NCBI RefSeq assembly: GCF_001514205.1 | Contig: NZ_KQ948764.1 | Coordinates: 629,882-693,881 of the forward strand | Reading direction: 5' to 3' | Length of the DNA stretch: 64,000 nt | From: Streptomyces griseoruber | GTDB lineage: Bacteria; Actinomycetota; Actinomycetes; Streptomycetales; Streptomycetaceae | Part shown: positions 1 through 9,578 of the stretch, one piece after another | Numbering within the stretch: the stretch's first letter is position 1 | Layout: each line of letters opens with the position of its first letter | Notes under the pieces: generated by a model | What the model was told of the DNA's origin: nothing | Seen by the model: the letters and a program-made list of their open reading frames with translations, nothing else | Database searches by the model: none | Program-made: the position numbers and the translations under genes

Positions 1-987
1 GGCCGTGGCCCGGTGATCGCCGTCCAGGAGGCGGCGGGCTGGGCGGTGCGGTACGCGTCCTACGACCCGCGCGCCGACGCCGGGGTGGAGCTGCCGCCCG
101 GGGCACGGGTTCCGATGACCGTGGACACCCCCTTCGACCTGGCCTCCCTCACCAAGCTGTGCACCTCGGTGGCGGCCGTGCAGCAGATCGAGCGGGGCAC
201 GCTGGGCATCGACGCCCGGGTCGGCGCCTATCTGCCCGACTTCCGCGGGGCCGCCGCGCACGGCATCACGGTCCGGCAGCTCCTCACCCACACCTCGGGC
301 CTGCGCCCCGAACTGCCGCTGTACGACTGCGCGGACGACAGGGAGCGCCTGGAGCTCCTGCGCGCACAGACACCGGACGGGGAGCCCGGTACGTACGTCT
401 ACTCCGACCTGAACATGCTCCTGCTCCAGCAGCTCCTGGAGCGCCTCACCGGGCGGACCCTGGACGTCCTGGTGCACGAGGGGATCACCCGGCCGCTGGG
501 CATGACCTCGACCCGTTTCGGCCCCTGCCCGGGCGCGGCGGCCACCGAGGACCAGCGGCGGCCGTGGGCGAAGGCGGACCGGGGGATGCTGCGGGGCGAG
601 GTGCACGACGAGAACGCGTGGGCGCTCGGCGGGGTGGCCGGGCACGCGGGCCTGTTCTCCACCGGCCGCGACCTGGCCGTCTTCTGCCGCACCCTGCTCG
701 CGGGCGGTTCCTACGGCCCCGCGCGCATCCTCGGCCCGGACTTCGTGGAGCTGCTGCTGACCCCGCCGGGGCTGGGCTTCGCCGTCGACCGACCGTGGTT
801 CATGGGCGAGCTGTCCGGCGGGGGCGCGGCGGGCCACACCGGCTTCACCGGTACGTCCCTGGTCCTGGACCCGGCCACGGACACCTTCGTGGTCCTGCTG
901 GCGAACACGGTCCATCCGGTGCGCAGAACCCCGGACAGCGGGCCGCGGGCGCTGGCGGGGACGCGGATGGCGAGGGCGGTGCGGTGA
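1..987 (+). CDS. Serine hydrolase, beta-lactamase/esterase family (5' partial)
   Basis: The reading frame is open at the left edge of the window, so the N-terminus is missing; the first possible start inside is GTG at 13. The product belongs to the serine beta-lactamase-like (S12) superfamily of esterases and DD-peptidases. It shows the nucleophile motif SLTK (about residues 45-48 of the visible part), a YSDLN tyrosine motif near residue 130 and an HTGFTG box near the C-terminus, in the right order and spacing. Such enzymes hydrolyse esters, amides or peptidoglycan-like substrates; the substrate cannot be told from sequence. It ends 32 nt before the next gene on the same strand. Confidence 0.85.
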   Translation, partial: GRGPVIAVQEAAGWAVRYASYDPRADAGVELPPGARVPMTVDTPFDLASLTKLCTSVAAVQQIERGTLGIDARVGAYLPDFRGAAAHGITVRQLLTHTSGLRPELPLYDCADDRERLELLRAQTPDGEPGTYVYSDLNMLLLQQLLERLTGRTLDVLVHEGITRPLGMTSTRFGPCPGAAATEDQRRPWAKADRGMLRGEVHDENAWALGGVAGHAGLFSTGRDLAVFCRTLLAGGSYGPARILGPDFVELLLTPPGLGFAVDRPWFMGELSGGGAAGHTGFTGTSLVLDPATDTFVVLLANTVHPVRRTPDSGPRALAGTRMARAVR

Positions 988-1019
988 ACCCGCCGGCCGC
1001 GACCTGAGAAAATCAGCGG

Positions 1020-2006
1020 GTGAACGTCTCCGTCTCCGCCGCCGAAACCCTCCGTAGCGCCCTCGGGGAACTCCTCGACGGCCTGCCGCCCAGGCAGGCC
1101 GCCGCGGCCGTCGAGCGGCTCATCGCCGCCTACCGGGGGTCCACCCCCACCGACGCCCCCATCCTGCGGGACCGCGCGGACGTGGCCGCCTATGCCGCGT
1201 ACCGGATGCCGGCGACCTTCGAGGCGGTGTGCTCGGCGCTGGAGGCGTTCGCGGACGCGGTGCCGCAGTGGACCCCGGGCAGCCACACGGACGTGGGCGG
1301 CGGGACGGGGGCGGCGACCTGGGCGGTGAGCACCGTCTGGGACGGGTCGCGCCCGGTGACGGTGCTCGACTGGGCGGAGCCCGCGCTGGCCCTGGGCCGT
1401 GAGATCGCCGCCGCGAACCCGGCGCTCGGCGACGTCCGCTGGCGGCGCGCCCGCATCGGGTCGGCCCTCGCGCTGGACCCGACCGACCTCGTGACGGTCT
1501 CGTACGTCCTCAACGAGCTGGCCGCCCCCGACCGCGCCGCGCTGGTGGACGCCGCCGCCGGAGCCGCGCAGGCCGTGGTGATCGTGGAGCCGGGCACCCC
1601 GGACGGCTACGCCCGGATGATCGAGGCCCGCGACCGGCTGATCGCCGCCGGTTTCCACATCGCCGCGCCCTGCCCGCACAGCGCCGGCTGCCCGATCGTG
1701 CCCGGCACGGACTGGTGCCACTTCTCTGCGCGGGTCAGCCGCTCCTCCCTGCACCGGCAGGTCAAGGGCGGCTCCCTGCCGTACGAGGACGAGAAGTTCT
1801 CGTACGTCGCCGCCGCCCGCTTCCCGGTCTCCCCCGCGCCCTCCCGTGTCGTACGCCGGCCGCAGATCCGCAAGGGACAGGTGCTCCTCGACCTGTGCGA
1901 GACCGAGGAGCGGCTGACCCGGACGACGGTGACGAAGAAGCACGGCGAGCTGTACCGGGCGGCCCGCGACGCGGACTGGGGCGACACCTGGCCGCCGGTT
2001 TCCTAG
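1020..2006 (+). CDS. Rsm22-like small ribosomal subunit methyltransferase family protein
   Basis: 328 aa with a GTG start. The N-terminal half is a SAM-dependent methyltransferase fold with a glycine-rich motif (DVGGGTGAATWA, about residues 90-102) and an acidic strand end (VLDWAEPAL). The second half carries a cysteine-rich segment (PCPHSAGCP with DWCHF) typical of the Rsm22/METTL17 family, where cysteines bind an iron-sulfur cluster and the protein helps small-subunit ribosome assembly. In bacteria the role is inferred, not proven. It lies in line with the upstream hydrolase but has no evident functional link to it. Confidence 0.8.
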   Translation: MNVSVSAAETLRSALGELLDGLPPRQAAAAVERLIAAYRGSTPTDAPILRDRADVAAYAAYRMPATFEAVCSALEAFADAVPQWTPGSHTDVGGGTGAATWAVSTVWDGSRPVTVLDWAEPALALGREIAAANPALGDVRWRRARIGSALALDPTDLVTVSYVLNELAAPDRAALVDAAAGAAQAVVIVEPGTPDGYARMIEARDRLIAAGFHIAAPCPHSAGCPIVPGTDWCHFSARVSRSSLHRQVKGGSLPYEDEKFSYVAAARFPVSPAPSRVVRRPQIRKGQVLLDLCETEERLTRTTVTKKHGELYRAARDADWGDTWPPVS

Positions 2007-2220
2007 GCGGGCTTCAGTCCCTGGTCGCCGGCCTCGGTGACGAAGGACGCGGCGTGCTGAGGGGGCGCCCTGGGGGGCTTGACGCGACGAGCGCGCCCGA
2101 CGACTGCCCTCCCGGCAGCCGGGATCGCCACGTGGCCGATCCGGTACAAGGCGAAGGGCGGACCGGCGAGTTCGCATGCCGCATGCCCGACCAGCATTTC
2201 CTGTCATACGCTGCGGGCCC

Positions 2221-2991
2221 ATGAATCCCAAGGAGAGCACTGGACAGGGGAAGGTCGCGGTCGTCACGGGCGCCGGATCCGGTATCGGGCGGGCGGTCGC
2301 CGTGGAACTGCTGCGCACGGGCTGGTCGGTGGGGCTCGCCGGCCGCCGGGCCGAGACCCTGGAGGCGACGGCGGCGCTGGTGCCGGGGGCCGCGGGTCTC
2401 GCCGTACGGACGGACGTCTCGGATCCCGCGGACGTGGCCGCCCTGTTCGCCGCCGTGCGGGAGCGGTTCGGGCGGCTGGATCTGCTGTTCAACAACGCGG
2501 GGACCTTCGGGCCGGGCGGTGTGCCGTTCGAGGACCTGCCGTACGACGCCTGGCGGCATGTGGTGGACACCAACCTCAACGGGGCGTTCCTGTGCGCGCA
2601 GGCGGCGTTCCGGCAGATGAAGGAGCAGGAACCGCGGGGCGGACGGATCATCAACAACGGCTCGATCTCGGCGCACTCGCCGCGCCCGCTGTCGGCGCCG
2701 TACACCGCGACCAAGCACGCGCTGACCGGGCTGACCAAGTCCCTGTCCCTGGACGGGCGGGCGTACGGCATCGCCGTCGGGCAGATCGACATCGGCAACG
2801 CGGCGACCGAGATGACGGCCCGGATGGAGACGGGCGCGCTCCAGGCCAACGGCGAGATCACGCCGGAACCCGTGATGGATGTGACGGACGTGGCGCGCAC
2901 GGTGCGGCACATGGCGGAGCTGCCGCTGGGGGCGAACGTGCAGTTCGCGACGGTGTTGGCGACGGCGATGCCGTACGTGGGGCGTGGGTGA
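2221..2991 (+). CDS. SDR family oxidoreductase
   Basis: 256 aa from ATG 2221; an in-frame ATG at 2176 would add 15 atypical residues before the Rossmann fold, so the later start is preferred. The cofactor motif TGAGSGIG sits at about residues 15-22, NNAG is present, and the catalytic YTATK (YxxxK) follows the serine in NGSISAHS. These are NAD(P)H-dependent alcohol/ketone oxidoreductases; substrate unknown. No clear ribosome binding site precedes 2221, but TCATACGCT about 15 nt upstream resembles a -10 box, so a near-leaderless transcript is possible. The gene converges with the carboxypeptidase gene downstream. Confidence 0.85.
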   Translation: MNPKESTGQGKVAVVTGAGSGIGRAVAVELLRTGWSVGLAGRRAETLEATAALVPGAAGLAVRTDVSDPADVAALFAAVRERFGRLDLLFNNAGTFGPGGVPFEDLPYDAWRHVVDTNLNGAFLCAQAAFRQMKEQEPRGGRIINNGSISAHSPRPLSAPYTATKHALTGLTKSLSLDGRAYGIAVGQIDIGNAATEMTARMETGALQANGEITPEPVMDVTDVARTVRHMAELPLGANVQFATVLATAMPYVGRG

Positions 2992-3151
2992 GGGGCCCAC
3001 GGGCCGTCAACTCCTCGGCGCATACAAGCGGAATTTGGCCATCCGGGCCATTGCGGCCGGTAGCGGGCTTATGCTCAACTCTTCTCCACGAGAACTTCAC
3101 ACTTTCAGCACGAGAACGCCTCGCTGATTGAGCCATACCGAGGGGGGGAAG

Positions 3152-3232
3152 GGCAGCCGTTCCGCATCACCGGGTGGGGGTGGACCTCGCATGGGACCGC
3201 GAGGTGCGCACCGGGGGTGCGGAACGGCTGCC
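3152..3232. terminator. Two-stem hairpin between convergent genes
   Basis: A perfect 15-bp inverted repeat (3152-3166 with 3218-3232, core GCAGCCGTTCCGCA) encloses a second 7-bp stem (ACCTCGC with GCGAGGT). It lies in the 243-bp convergent space between the SDR (ends 2991) and the carboxypeptidase (ends 3235), so a bidirectional terminator is the simplest reading. There is no U-run on either side. The rest of 2992-3151 holds no gene that I can support. Confidence 0.5.
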
Positions 3233-3234
3233 AC

Positions 3235-4434
3235 TTATTCGGGCGCCGGGCCGGGTTCGCGAAGGGGGGCGCTGTCGTCCGCGGAGTGCGGGAGCGTCGT
3301 GGTTTCTCGCGCCCCTTTGGCCCGTTTCCTGCGGCGGGTCTCGTAAGCTCCCGCCGCCAGCAGCAGGATCGCGCTTCCCGCGCCGCCGAGCGTGCCCCAG
3401 CTTCCGCCCGAGCCGGACGTCTTCGTCGCCTGCGCTCCCGCGTGGGGTGCCTCCCCGGAGGGCGAGGCACTCGCGCCGCCCTCACCGAGGGGCTCGACCA
3501 GACGGCCCACGGCAGTCGCCGAACCGCCCTTTCCGAAGCCCCAGTCCAGGAGGGCGGCCGTCTCCTCGTAGACCGCGTTGTTGCCGCTCCTGGGGTGCAG
3601 AACCGTGACCAGGAGGGTGCGGCCGTCTCTGGTGGCGGCGCCGGTGAAGGTGTTGCCGGCGTGGGTGGTGTAGCCGTTCTTGACGCCGACCATGCCCTGG
3701 TACGGGGTGACGCCGTACGTTCCCGACAACAGGCGGTCGGTGTTCTCGATGCGGAAGGTCTTGCGGCCCCCGGCGGGGAAGTCGGCGGCCCTGGTGGCGC
3801 AGTAGGCGCGGAAGTCGGCGTCCCGCAGGCCGTGCCGGGCGAAGAGGGTGAGGTCGTAGGCGGAGGAGAGCTGGCCGGTGTGGTCGTAGCCGTCGCAGGA
3901 GACGACGTGGGTGTCCAGGGCCTGGAGGTCCGCGGCCCGGGCCTGCATCTCGGCGACCGTCCTGGCGACCCCGCCGTTCATGAGGGCGAGGATGTGCACG
4001 GCGTCGTTGCCGGAGCGCAGGAAGACGCCCTGCCAGAGCTGCTCGACGGTGTAGGTGAGGCCGGGCTTGAGGCCGACGAGGCTGGAGCCGGCGGGGATGC
4101 CGGCGAGGTCGGCGTCGGTGACGGTGTAGCGCTCGGTGCGCTCGAACCTGCCCAGCAGGGTGTCCGCGAACAGCATCTTCAGCGTGGAGGCGGGCGCCAG
4201 CCGCCGGTGCGCGCGGTACGAGGCGAGCACCTCGCCGGTGTCGTGGTCGGCGACCAGCCAGGCGCGGGCGGTGAGCTTCTTCGGCAGGCCGGAGGGGACG
4301 GCCGCCTGGACGCCGTCACGGGCGAGCCGGGCCCCGCCGACCGCCGTGCCCGTCGCGGCGGCCGAGGGAGTGGCCAGGGCGAGGGGCGCGAGCGCGGCGG
4401 AGGACAGCAACGAGCGTCGGGAAAATGCGTGCAC
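3235..4434 (-). CDS. D-alanyl-D-alanine carboxypeptidase (S11 family), Tat-like signal and C-terminal anchor
   Basis: 399 aa from GTG 4434; a TTG at 4494 in the same frame would put 20 residues in front of the signal peptide. The N-terminus SRRSLLSSAALAPLALA looks like a twin-arginine-type signal. The three penicillin-binding motifs are present in order: STLK, RSGN and VKNG (a KTG-box variant usual in this family). Near the end is a hydrophobic segment (AGSAILLLAAGAYE) followed by basic residues, a membrane anchor after a Ser/Gly-rich linker. The enzyme trims the terminal D-Ala of peptidoglycan stem peptides outside the membrane. It is transcribed away from the ABC transporter that starts at 4683. 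Confidence 0.85.
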   Translation of the reverse strand: MHAFSRRSLLSSAALAPLALATPSAAATGTAVGGARLARDGVQAAVPSGLPKKLTARAWLVADHDTGEVLASYRAHRRLAPASTLKMLFADTLLGRFERTERYTVTDADLAGIPAGSSLVGLKPGLTYTVEQLWQGVFLRSGNDAVHILALMNGGVARTVAEMQARAADLQALDTHVVSCDGYDHTGQLSSAYDLTLFARHGLRDADFRAYCATRAADFPAGGRKTFRIENTDRLLSGTYGVTPYQGMVGVKNGYTTHAGNTFTGAATRDGRTLLVTVLHPRSGNNAVYEETAALLDWGFGKGGSATAVGRLVEPLGEGGASASPSGEAPHAGAQATKTSGSGGSWGTLGGAGSAILLLAAGAYETRRRKRAKGARETTTLPHSADDSAPLREPGPAPE

Positions 4435-4682
4435 GGCGGGACCGTACAAGGGGATCCTGTGGGCGTCCAAACACCGTGATGCTCGGCCAGCCAACCCCTT
4501 CCACCTGGGAAAACCCCCTCCACAGCTTAGGAATGAGCTGTCTGATGGAATTCTGATCCAGGCGTCCGGAATCGGTCCTCATTCTCAGTCCTTACACATC
4601 TTTTACTCAGTCCGGCTCAAAGGTTCCTCCCTAGTTTTTGGGTCGCGTCCACAGCGGGCGCCAAGAACCTTCGAGGAACGGG

Positions 4683-6152
4683 ATGTTTGGCATCTATCTC
4701 AAGCGCGAGCTGGGCCGGCGCAAGAAGGCGGCCCTGGTCATCGCTCTGGGTCTGGCGCTCGGTATCGCGCTGGTCATCACCGTCAACTCGGTGTCGGCCG
4801 GTATGACGCAGGCGCAGGACAAGGTCCTGCAGTCGCTGTACGGCCTCGGCACCGACATGACGGTCACGAAGGCACGCACGGCGCCCACCAGCAACAGCTC
4901 CGGTCAGCCGAGATTCGAGTTCGACGCCAAGTCGAACGACGACGACACCGAGCAGAGCTCGGACCGGGTGATGACTCAGGGCGGTCAGGCCCTGAAGTCC
5001 TCGCTGGTGACGAAGGTCGCCGACCAGAAGGGCGTGGCGGCCGCGGTGGGCGCGCTCACCCTGAACGTGACCAAGGTCGACGGCTCCTTCACCCAGGGCA
5101 AGGCGCAGTCCTCCACCAGCGGCAGCGGCAGCGGCCAGGGCGGTCCCGGCGGCGGCCAGGGCAGCGGCTCCACCGCGGCCCCGCAGGTCCAGGGCGGCGG
5201 CGCCTCCTTCGACGTCAACTCCTACTCCGTGGCCGGCGTGGACGTCACGAACCAGGACCTCGGCCCGCTGGCCGGCTCGAAGATCACCTCGGGTACGGCC
5301 TTCACCTCCGCCCAGACCAACGCGAAGGTCGCGGTCGTCAGCAAGTCGTACGCCAAGGAGAACAAGTACAAGGTCGGCAAGACCCTGAAGATCTCCGGCA
5401 CCAAGTACAAGATCATCGGTATCGCGACGCCCGACAGCAGCGACTCCACCACCGATGTCTACCTGCCGCTGAAGCAGGCGCAGACCCTCGCCGACGCCAA
5501 GAACCAGGTCACCACGATCTACGTCAAGGCGACCGACTCCCAGCAGATCGACACCGTCAAGGCGACGATCCAGAAGAACATCTCCGGTACCACGGTCACC
5601 ACCTCCGCCGACCTCGCGGAGACCGTCTCCGGCTCCCTCTCCACCGCCTCCAACCTGGCGACCAGCGTCGGCAAGTGGCTGTCGATCGCGGTGCTCGCCG
5701 CCGCCTTCCTGGTGGCCGCGCTGCTCACCTCCTCCGCCGTGTCCCGCCGGGTGCGTGAGTTCGGCACCCTGAAGGCCCTCGGCTGGCCGAGCCGCCGGGT
5801 GACCCGGCAGGTCGTCGGCGAGTCCATCGTCAACGGTCTGCTCGGCGGTGCCCTCGGTATCGCGCTCGGCCTGGGGGCCGCGTACGCGGTGACCGCGATC
5901 AGCCCCAAGCTGACGGCCGAGCTCGGCAGCACCGGCGGCGGTGGCGGCATGGGCGGCGGCCCCGGCGGTGGCGGCCCCGGCCAGCAGTCCGCCTCCAACA
6001 CCATGGAGATCGCCCTGTCGGCTCCCGTCTCCGCGACCACCATCGCCCTCGCGGTGGGCCTGGCGGTGGCCGGCGGTCTGATCGCCGGCGCGATGGGCGG
6101 CTGGCGCGCGTCCCGGATGCGCCCGGCGGACGCGCTGCGCAGCGTGTCTTAA
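4683..6152 (+). CDS. ABC transporter permease, FtsX/MacB type
   Basis: 489 aa; ATG 4683 is chosen because GAGGAACGG sits just upstream and the protein then starts with a cytoplasmic basic segment and a transmembrane helix (about residues 13-36). A large extracytoplasmic domain follows, with low-complexity Ser/Gly/Gln stretches near residues 145-175, then the FtsX-type core of three helices from about residue 340. A Gly-rich loop (about 415-435) separates the last helices. It pairs with the ATPase gene 109 nt downstream. MacB-type transporters act as mechanotransducers moving peptides, lipids or drugs out of the envelope; substrate unknown. Confidence 0.85.
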   Translation: MFGIYLKRELGRRKKAALVIALGLALGIALVITVNSVSAGMTQAQDKVLQSLYGLGTDMTVTKARTAPTSNSSGQPRFEFDAKSNDDDTEQSSDRVMTQGGQALKSSLVTKVADQKGVAAAVGALTLNVTKVDGSFTQGKAQSSTSGSGSGQGGPGGGQGSGSTAAPQVQGGGASFDVNSYSVAGVDVTNQDLGPLAGSKITSGTAFTSAQTNAKVAVVSKSYAKENKYKVGKTLKISGTKYKIIGIATPDSSDSTTDVYLPLKQAQTLADAKNQVTTIYVKATDSQQIDTVKATIQKNISGTTVTTSADLAETVSGSLSTASNLATSVGKWLSIAVLAAAFLVAALLTSSAVSRRVREFGTLKALGWPSRRVTRQVVGESIVNGLLGGALGIALGLGAAYAVTAISPKLTAELGSTGGGGGMGGGPGGGGPGQQSASNTMEIALSAPVSATTIALAVGLAVAGGLIAGAMGGWRASRMRPADALRSVS

Positions 6153-6261
6153 CACCCCCTGCCGGGGCGCCGCAACCGACCCTCTCCCCCCGGGTCAGCG
6201 GCGCCCCACCCCTCTTCTTCTCTTCTCTCAACGCGGCTACGGATACGGAGCTGGAGCACCC

Positions 6262-7041
6262 ATGTACAGACTGACCGGCGTCACCAAGCGCTACTCGCGC
6301 GGCAAGGAGACGGTGGAGGCCCTGCGCGGCATCGACCTGACGATCGAGGACGGCGACCAGCTGGTCATCCAGGGCCCGACGGGCGGCGGCAAGTCGACGT
6401 TGCTGCAGATGATCGGCGGCCTGGACCGTCCGACCGAGGGCAGCGTCGAGCTGGACGGCGTCGACCTCGCCCGCATCAGCGAGGCGAAGCTGACCCGGCT
6501 GCGGGCCGAGAAGATCGGCATCATCTTCCAGTCCTTCAACCTCATCCCGACACTGACCGCGCAGGAGAACGTCGAGACGGCGCTCGTCCCTCTGGGCGTG
6601 AAGCCCGCCGAGCGTCGCGAGCGCGCGGCGGAGGCCCTGCGCTCGGTGGGCCTGGGCGAGCGCCTGGGCCACGCCCCCTCGGAGCTCTCCGGCGGCCAGC
6701 AGCAGCGCGTCGCGATCGCCCGCGCGCTGGTGAAGAAGCCGAAGGTACTGCTCGCCGACGAGCCCACCGGCAACCTCGACGAGGGCACCCGCGACGACAT
6801 CATGGCCCTGCTGGAGGGCCTGTGGCACGAGTACGGCCTGACCTTCATCATGGTCACCCACGACTCGTCGATCGCCCGCCGCGCCCCGCGCCTGGCCACG
6901 ATCAAGGCGGGCCAGATCACGCTGACCGAGCAGCACGCGCAGAACACGTACGTGCCGCAGGGTCAGGGTCAGGGGCAGGGGCAGGGGCAGCAGGAGCCGT
7001 ACGCGGGGCACGGCACGCAGCAGGGGTACCAGGCCTACTGA
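6262..7041 (+). CDS. ABC transporter ATP-binding protein, MacB/LolD type
   Basis: 259 aa. Walker A GPTGGGKST, the Q-loop in IIFQSFNLIP, signature LSGGQQQR, Walker B VLLADEPTGNLDEG and the H-loop MVTHDSS are all present, so the ATPase should be active. The motif order and the FQSFNLIPTLTAQENV segment fit the LolD/MacB subgroup that works with FtsX-type permeases, here the gene just upstream. The last 40 residues are a low-complexity QG repeat and a Gln/Tyr-rich tail that other family members usually lack. A strong terminator follows at 7070-7109. Confidence 0.9.
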   Translation: MYRLTGVTKRYSRGKETVEALRGIDLTIEDGDQLVIQGPTGGGKSTLLQMIGGLDRPTEGSVELDGVDLARISEAKLTRLRAEKIGIIFQSFNLIPTLTAQENVETALVPLGVKPAERRERAAEALRSVGLGERLGHAPSELSGGQQQRVAIARALVKKPKVLLADEPTGNLDEGTRDDIMALLEGLWHEYGLTFIMVTHDSSIARRAPRLATIKAGQITLTEQHAQNTYVPQGQGQGQGQGQQEPYAGHGTQQGYQAY

Positions 7042-7069
7042 GCGGCAGCTGTTTGCAGGGCACCCTCGG

Positions 7070-7109
7070 GGAAGGGGCCGCCCGCCGAGGACGGCGGGCG
7101 GCCCCTTCC
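7070..7109. terminator. Intrinsic-terminator-like hairpin after the ABC operon
   Basis: A perfect 18-bp stem (7070-7087 with 7092-7109, arm containing AAGGGGCCGCCCGCCG) closes on a 4-nt loop AGGA. It lies between the ABC ATPase (ends 7041) and the convergent SnoaL-like gene (ends 7115), so it can serve both strands. No U-tract follows, as is common in Streptomyces. Confidence 0.8.
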
Positions 7110-7114
7110 CGCTG

Positions 7115-7441
7115 TCATGCCTGTCCGGTCTCGAACCGTGCGATGTGCCCGTCGCCGGTGACGTCGAAGTGCCAGCGGGTGCGCATCTCGCCCCAGGTGT
7201 CGTTGCGGTAGTTCACGACGAGGTCCTGGCCGCGGTTCGACTCGTTGACGACGTCCATGTGGCCCCGGGAGGAGAAGATCTCCCGGTCGATCCACTGCGC
7301 GACGTCGCGGTCGGAGCCGTCGTCCGCCATGGTCGCGTCGGGCGTCAGGATGCTCAGGCAGGCCTCCTGGTCACCGTCGTTGACGGCGTTGACGAAGGCC
7401 CGGACGGCCGGGTCGGTGAGTTTGCCGGTCTTGATCGTCAT
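7115..7441 (-). CDS. SnoaL-like / NTF2-fold protein
   Basis: 108 aa from ATG 7441 (MTIKTGKLTD). The pattern is that of small NTF2-like alpha+beta barrels: an N-terminal helix with AFVNAVNDGD, DATMADDGSD in the middle and strands RTRWHFDVTGDGHIARFETGQ at the end. This fold hosts cyclases, hydratases and binding proteins; no catalytic residues can be assigned here. Length is normal for a single domain. It is divergent from the DoxX gene and converges with the ABC operon. Confidence 0.7.
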   Translation of the reverse strand: MTIKTGKLTDPAVRAFVNAVNDGDQEACLSILTPDATMADDGSDRDVAQWIDREIFSSRGHMDVVNESNRGQDLVVNYRNDTWGEMRTRWHFDVTGDGHIARFETGQA

Positions 7442-7580
7442 AAGGGCAGCGTCACACCGCCCCAGGCCCCCCGCCACCCGAACGGCGCCCAGGAGGGGCC
7501 GGGTGGGGCGCGGGAATGCGACGGTGGAGAACAGAAACGCGGGGGATGCCGTTGCCGTCCTGCTCAGGGAGTGAGTCCCC

Positions 7581-8144
7581 ATGACCTTTTGCAACCGCCG
7601 TGACGTGGGTCTGCTGCTGCTACGGCTGGGCACGGGCGGCGTGCTCGCCGCGCACGGCGCGCAAAAACTGTTCGGCTGGTTCGGCGGCCACGGCCTGGAG
7701 GGCACGGGTCAGTTCATGGAATCGGTCGGCTACAAGCCCGGCAAGGCCAGCGCGACGGCGGCGGGCCTGGCCGAGGCGGGCGGCGGCACCCTGCTCGCCC
7801 TGGGCCTGGCCACCCCGGCGGCGGGCGCGGCGGCGGCCGGCGGCATGGCGGGCGCGGCGGCGGTCCACGCCCCGAACGGCTTCTTCAACATGGAGGGCGG
7901 CTACGAGTACGCGGCCACCCTGGGCCTGGCCGCCACGGGCCTCGCGATCACGGGCCCCGGCCGCCTCTCCCTGGACCACGCGCTCGGCCACGTCTTCGAC
8001 CGGGGCTGGATGGTCCCGACGGCCCTGGCGGCGACGGGCGTGCTGACAGCGGTGGTGGTGGGCACGCGCAACCGGCGCGTGCGGCGCCGGGAGGAGGGCG
8101 AGCAGGCGGCGCTGTTCGACGAGCAGGAGCTGTTGCTGGGCTGA
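7581..8144 (+). CDS. DoxX family membrane protein
   Basis: 187 aa, ATG 7581 preceded by AGGGAG. Four hydrophobic helices and the DoxX-type start (LLLLRLGTGGVLAAHGAQKLFGWF) are seen. A small pair of helices follows HAPNGFFNMEGGYEY, a conserved DoxX region. The last 25 residues are basic then acidic and probably cytoplasmic. DoxX proteins are linked with oxidative and thiol stress in actinobacteria; the exact activity is unknown. It is followed 52 nt later by the MazG-like gene. Confidence 0.85.
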   Translation: MTFCNRRDVGLLLLRLGTGGVLAAHGAQKLFGWFGGHGLEGTGQFMESVGYKPGKASATAAGLAEAGGGTLLALGLATPAAGAAAAGGMAGAAAVHAPNGFFNMEGGYEYAATLGLAATGLAITGPGRLSLDHALGHVFDRGWMVPTALAATGVLTAVVVGTRNRRVRRREEGEQAALFDEQELLLG

Positions 8145-8196
8145 GTGGAGGCGGTTCCTGCCCTGCGGCTCGGCCTCACCTGCCAGGCTGCCCGTC

Positions 8197-8610
8197 ATGA
8201 CCGACTTGAGCGCCGCCCCCTCCCCCGCCCCGGACATCTGGCCCACGATCGAGGCCCTGTGGACCTGGCTGGACACCCACCGCGCCCACGACGGCTCCGC
8301 GGGCCTCCTCCTGCGCATGCTGAAACTCTCCGAGGAGGTCGGCGAGGTCGCCGAGGCGGTCATCGGCGCGATGGGCCAGAACCCGCGCAAGGGCAACAGC
8401 CATACGTGGGAGGACGTGCAGGGGGAGCTGTGCGATGTGGTGATCACGGCGTTGGTGGCGCTGCGGACGCTGACGCCGGAGCCTGAGCGGGTGTTCGGGG
8501 GGCATTTGGCGGAGGTGGCGGAGAGGTCGCTGGGCACGGGAGTACGCGGAGGCGAGGCGGACACCGGCGCCTGGACCGGGAGTCCGATCAGCGCAGACCA
8601 ACGGCCCTGA
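8197..8610 (+). CDS. MazG-like nucleotide pyrophosphohydrolase family protein
   Basis: 137 aa. The MazG-type metal-binding pattern is visible: KLSEEVGEVAEAVIGAMG (EExxE) around residues 45-62 and GELCDVVITALVAL (ExxD) around 75-88. The family hydrolyses non-canonical or excess NTPs. The last 25 residues (after AERSLG) look unstructured and overlap the 3' end of a degraded gene on the other strand. This is the last intact backbone gene before the accessory island. Confidence 0.8.
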   Translation: MTDLSAAPSPAPDIWPTIEALWTWLDTHRAHDGSAGLLLRMLKLSEEVGEVAEAVIGAMGQNPRKGNSHTWEDVQGELCDVVITALVALRTLTPEPERVFGGHLAEVAERSLGTGVRGGEADTGAWTGSPISADQRP

Positions 8611-9482
8611 TCGATTCGGCGCCGGGCCCGGCGTAGCGACGCGGTCTCTTGCGCACCGCTTCGGGAGTGGTGCGCAGATACTCTCCCAAGGTGGTGTAGT
8701 TCTCCACCAGCCCGGGTTCCTCCCAGGGGCGGTCGCGGCGCATGCGTAGCGGGCTGTCCGGGCGCCGTCGGGTCGGCGGTCGCCTGCGGGCTCCTGGAGG
8801 ATCCGTCGGCCGGCGTCGACCGTCAGTCCGGCCAGAGCCGAACCCAGATCGTCGAGGGCCGCCACCACCGCCCGCGGCGCATCGCGCTCCGTATGGTCGG
8901 CCGCGCCCAGCCGGCGGCCGAGCATGAGGCCTGAACGGGCGCTCAGGAGGCGGTTGTTCTGCTTGAGCGCGACGGCATGCGTCCTTGTGGCCAGCGCGCC
9001 GGTCCGTCGACTCCTGCGAACCGTTCGTCGGCACGACGGTCCCAGGCCAGTCGGGCGGCGGCCAGTCAGCTGAGGATCTCGGACCGCGCATCGCGGTGTG
9101 CCTGCCTCGGGACGCATACGCGCTCGAAGGCGTCCAGGGCTTTCGCCGGGTCTTCGGCCGCCAGTGCCTTGCCTGCCCTGAGCACGGCCACCCTGCGGAT
9201 CTGGCTCGGCAGTGTGTTCCGGTCGTCGAGCGCCAGGATTTCCTTCGCCAGCGCGACGCCCGCTTCGGGGTCGGGGTCGTACCGAGGAGCGTGCAGGCCC
9301 GATTCAGCCACAGGTTGCCCAGCATCGTCGCCGACACGTCCTGGCCCGCGACGGCCGACATGGCCATGTCGCTGAGGTCCAGGGCGGCATCGGGATCGCC
9401 CGCCACCCGCCAGATGCGGGCCTCGCCCCGCCCGTCCAGATCCGCTGTCAGCTGCCCCCCTGGCGGTCAGGCGCTGGTGCAT
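8588..9482 (-). pseudogene. Degraded TPR-type regulator and unknown C-terminal fragment
   Basis: Coding-like segments are scattered over three frames of the minus strand, so this is a decayed gene or several. One frame near 9300-9406 reads AALDLSDMAMSAVAGQD and ATMLGNLWLNRACTLLG; after a frame change, 9080-9290 reads GVALAKEILALDDRN and KALAAEDPAKALDAFERV. Both look like the tetratricopeptide half of Streptomyces HTH-TPR regulators. A third stretch at 8588-8740 (ENYTTLGEYLRTTPEAV) is the tail of an unidentified protein. No helix-turn-helix part remains. Confidence 0.55.
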
Positions 9483-9578
9483 GCCCTGCGGCCGTTCACT
9501 CAGGGGAACATGCGACGAGGCGTGAGCACAGGAGGGCGCTGGACGGGTCCCGACGTCTTGACGCCGTGAAACCCGGGG

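Noticed and set aside
2003..2197. A 64-residue minus-strand frame between the Rsm22-like gene and the SDR.
   Set aside because: No ribosome binding site or recognisable domain, and it overlaps the stop codon of the preceding gene; it could be a remnant but cannot be supported.
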